A stretch of 16,446 nucleotides of DNA from CAYZPB01 sp964480445 (GTDB lineage: Bacteria; Bacillota; Bacilli; Tepidibacillales; Tepidibacillaceae): positions 1-16,446 of the forward strand of contig CAYZPB010000021.1 in assembly GCA_964480445.1 (NCBI GenBank). The letters run 5' to 3'. Below the pieces are notes generated by a model. The model made no database searches. It was not told where the DNA came from and saw nothing but the letters and a program-made list of their open reading frames with translations. The position numbers and the translations under genes were made by a program. Within the stretch, counting starts at the first letter, position 1, and each line of letters starts with the position of its first letter. This document shows, piece after piece, positions 14,386 to 16,446 of this stretch.

Positions 14386-16446
14386 TTAACCAACAACTAT
14401 ATTAACTAACTTCTTTGGTATAACAATAATTTTCCTAATCTCCTTACCGTCCACCCACTGTTCTAACTTCGGGTCATTTCCTACTAACTTCTCAACCTCA
14501 TCCTTTGATGCCGACGTCGGTACAACTAACTTGCCTCGTAACCTCCCATTAACCTGTATTGCAATTTCAATCTCATCTAATACAAGATACTCCTCTTTGT
14601 ACTCTGGCCACGGTAAATAATAAATGCTCTCTTCATTACCAATCATCCGCCAAAGTTCTTCTGAAAGATGTGGTGTCATCGGCGCTAGAAGAATAATTAC
14701 CGTTCTAATCGCCTCCGCTAGTATGGCTCCGTTTATCTGTTTAGAAGCGCCATATATTTTATTAACCAACTCCATCACCGCACTAATTGCAGTATTAAAA
14801 TTATTGCGTTCAGCAATATCCGTAGTTGCTTTTTTTATTGTGAGATGTAGCGTTCGACGTAAGTCCTTGTCCTCATCCGTTAATTCCGCTTCAGCAACAG
14901 TTACACCCGCTGGATAAGCACTTAGCACCTCTAGCTGACTAGTAACTAGACGCCAGACACGATTAAGGAAACGAAAACTTCCTTCGACACCGGTCTCGGT
15001 CCAATCAAGATCGCGGTCAGGTGGTGCTGCAAAGAGAATAAATAATCGTGCTGTGTCAGCACCATACTTCTCAAAAATCTCCGTTGGGCTGACGACATTT
15101 CCTTTAGATTTCGACATTTTTGCGCCATCTTTAATCACCATCCCTTGCGCTAGCAAGGACTTAAACGGCTCTTCGTGTGCGACCAAGCCCGCATCATATA
15201 ACACCTTCGTAAAAAAGCGTGAATAAAGAAGATGCAACACCGCATGTTCAATACCGCCTACATATTCATCAACCGGAATCCAATCATTCACCAATTTAGA
15301 ATCGAAAGGTCCTTCCTGATAGTCTGGACTGGTAAAGCGGTAATAATACCAAGATGAATCGACAAAGGTATCCATGGTATCAGTCTCGCGTTTCGCTGAA
15401 CCACCACATTTATAGCAGCTTGTATTCACAAAAGCAGCAGATGTCGTTAGTGGATTAGTTTTACCGTCAAAGATTACATCTTCAGGCAAAAGTACCGGTA
15501 GCTCCTCAAGCGGCACAGGTAATAAACCGCACTTTTCACAGTGTATAATTGGTATTGGTGCACCCCAATACCGCTGACGAGAAATTAACCAATCGCGCAA
15601 ACGGTAATTTATATTGGCAGAGCCTTTGCCAATCGCTTCAAGATGCTCGCTAAAAAGTGGCAAAGCCTCAAGATTATCCATCCCATCAAATTGCCCAGAA
15701 TTAACCTGGATTCCATCACCAGTAAATGCTGCTTCTAATTCCTCACCTGCAAGATCCTTATATTCCGGTTTGTCCTCCGGTGCAATTACAATTTTTATAG
15801 GTAAATTATATTTTCGAGCAAAGTCAAAATCTCGCTCATCATGTGCTGGAACACCCATTACGGCACCTGTTCCATAATCAACTAAAACATAGTTAGCAAC
15901 CCAGATTGGAAGATCCTCACCCGTTAACGGATGCTTCGCATACTCACCTGTGAAATAGCCGATCTTCTCCGCCTCAGTCGAAGTCCGCGCAATCTCGCTC
16001 TCCTTTGCTAACTCCTTAATAAACTGTTCAATTACTGCCTCATTCTCCTTGCCCTTAATCAATTCAGGAACAAGTGCATGTTCAGGCGCCAGCACCATAT
16101 AGGTAACACCGTAAAGCGTATCTGGCCGTGTAGTAAAAACTGGTATCTTTGTATTGTCATATGCCGGAACTGTAAAGACGACCTCAGCACCCTCGCTACG
16201 ACCAATCCAATTACTCTGCATCAGCTTAACCTTTTCAGGCCAACCTGATAAATTATCTAAATCATCGAGTAGGCGTTCTGCATAATCAGTTATTTTAAAA
16301 AACCATTGACTCAATTTTCTTTTAGAAACTTCGCTAGCGCAACGCCAGCAGACCCCATCTTCAACCTGTTCATTAGCTAGAACTGTGTTGCAATCTGGGC
16401 ACCAGTTAACTGCTGCCTCTTTTTTGTAGGCAAGACCACGTTCGTA
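14386..16446 (-). CDS. leuS: Leucyl-tRNA synthetase, N-terminus beyond the window
   Basis: This enzyme charges tRNA-Leu. The frame is open to the right edge, giving 686 residues in view; the family usually has about 800-830, so roughly the first 130, including HIGH, are missing. From the N-terminal side the visible part shows a zinc-type knuckle (WCPDC and GVCWRC), then the CP1 editing domain with FTTRPDTLYGV and GTGAVMGVPAHDERDFDFA. Next come the second half of the catalytic fold with YVGGIEHAVLHLLYSRF, KMSKS (15106-15120), the anticodon-binding domain, and the C-terminal region with VNGRLRGK. All the usual motifs are intact. The TTG at 16312-16314 is an internal Leu codon, not the start. 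The gene is convergent with the plus-strand island; comEA continues its direction beyond the island. Confidence 0.96.
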   Translation of the reverse strand, partial: YERGLAYKKEAAVNWCPDCNTVLANEQVEDGVCWRCASEVSKRKLSQWFFKITDYAERLLDDLDNLSGWPEKVKLMQSNWIGRSEGAEVVFTVPAYDNTKIPVFTTRPDTLYGVTYMVLAPEHALVPELIKGKENEAVIEQFIKELAKESEIARTSTEAEKIGYFTGEYAKHPLTGEDLPIWVANYVLVDYGTGAVMGVPAHDERDFDFARKYNLPIKIVIAPEDKPEYKDLAGEELEAAFTGDGIQVNSGQFDGMDNLEALPLFSEHLEAIGKGSANINYRLRDWLISRQRYWGAPIPIIHCEKCGLLPVPLEELPVLLPEDVIFDGKTNPLTTSAAFVNTSCYKCGGSAKRETDTMDTFVDSSWYYYRFTSPDYQEGPFDSKLVNDWIPVDEYVGGIEHAVLHLLYSRFFTKVLYDAGLVAHEEPFKSLLAQGMVIKDGAKMSKSKGNVVSPTEIFEKYGADTARLFILFAAPPDRDLDWTETGVEGSFRFLNRVWRLVTSQLEVLSAYPAGVTVAEAELTDEDKDLRRTLHLTIKKATTDIAERNNFNTAISAVMELVNKIYGASKQINGAILAEAIRTVIILLAPMTPHLSEELWRMIGNEESIYYLPWPEYKEEYLVLDEIEIAIQVNGRLRGKLVVPTSASKDEVEKLVGNDPKLEQWVDGKEIRKIIVIPKKLVNIVVG

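Noticed and set aside
14386..16314. Treating the TTG at 16314 as the start of leuS
   Set aside because: The frame is open upstream to the window edge and encodes a recognisable LeuRS zinc knuckle (WCPDC...CWRC), so TTG is an internal Leu codon.

Overview
The window reads as chromosomal DNA of a Gram-positive, low-to-medium-GC anaerobe of the Firmicutes (Clostridia-like). The evidence is strong AGGAGG-type ribosome binding sites, GTG and TTG starts, the competence genes comEA/comEB/comEC together with holA, an oxygen-sensitive radical-SAM aminomutase and a NapH-like Fe-S membrane protein. It is a draft assembly: there is a run of exactly 100 N at 5395-5494. A halophilic or haloalkaliphilic lifestyle is possible, because the aminomutase looks specific for glutamate and beta-glutamate is a known compatible solute. 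That is inference.

Reading leftwards on the minus strand: leuS (5' end outside the right edge, stop at 14386) is followed, beyond a plus-strand island, by comEA (TTG start), comEB (dCMP deaminase), a glutamate 2,3-aminomutase-like gene, an ABC-2 type exporter (ATPase plus 12-TM-class permease), an M50-like membrane metalloprotease, a membrane-anchored metallophosphoesterase, comEC, an ECF sigma factor with its zinc-binding anti-sigma factor, holA, and the start of a small membrane protein. In Bacillus comEA-comEB-comEC-holA are close neighbours. Here the same backbone is kept in order and orientation but has been opened at three places, by the aminomutase/exporter/protease/phosphoesterase block, by the sigma/anti-sigma pair, and by a plus-strand island between leuS and comEA.

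The plus-strand island (12571-14337) holds three genes: two short, single-pass, extracytoplasmic proteins that are paralogues of each other, flanking a membrane protein with two complete [4Fe-4S] ferredoxin motifs and additional membrane-proximal cysteine motifs. It ends in a perfect bidirectional terminator shared with the convergent leuS. This is the best candidate in the window for a little-described system, probably membrane-bound electron transfer.

The N gap looks like an assembly artefact. Both flanks carry the same 55 bp, and removing one copy plus the 100 N restores one intact 292-residue metallophosphoesterase. No rRNA, tRNA, CRISPR array, transposase or prophage gene was seen. No intergenic stretch exceeds 300 bases; the longest is the 209-base divergent region 12362-12570.
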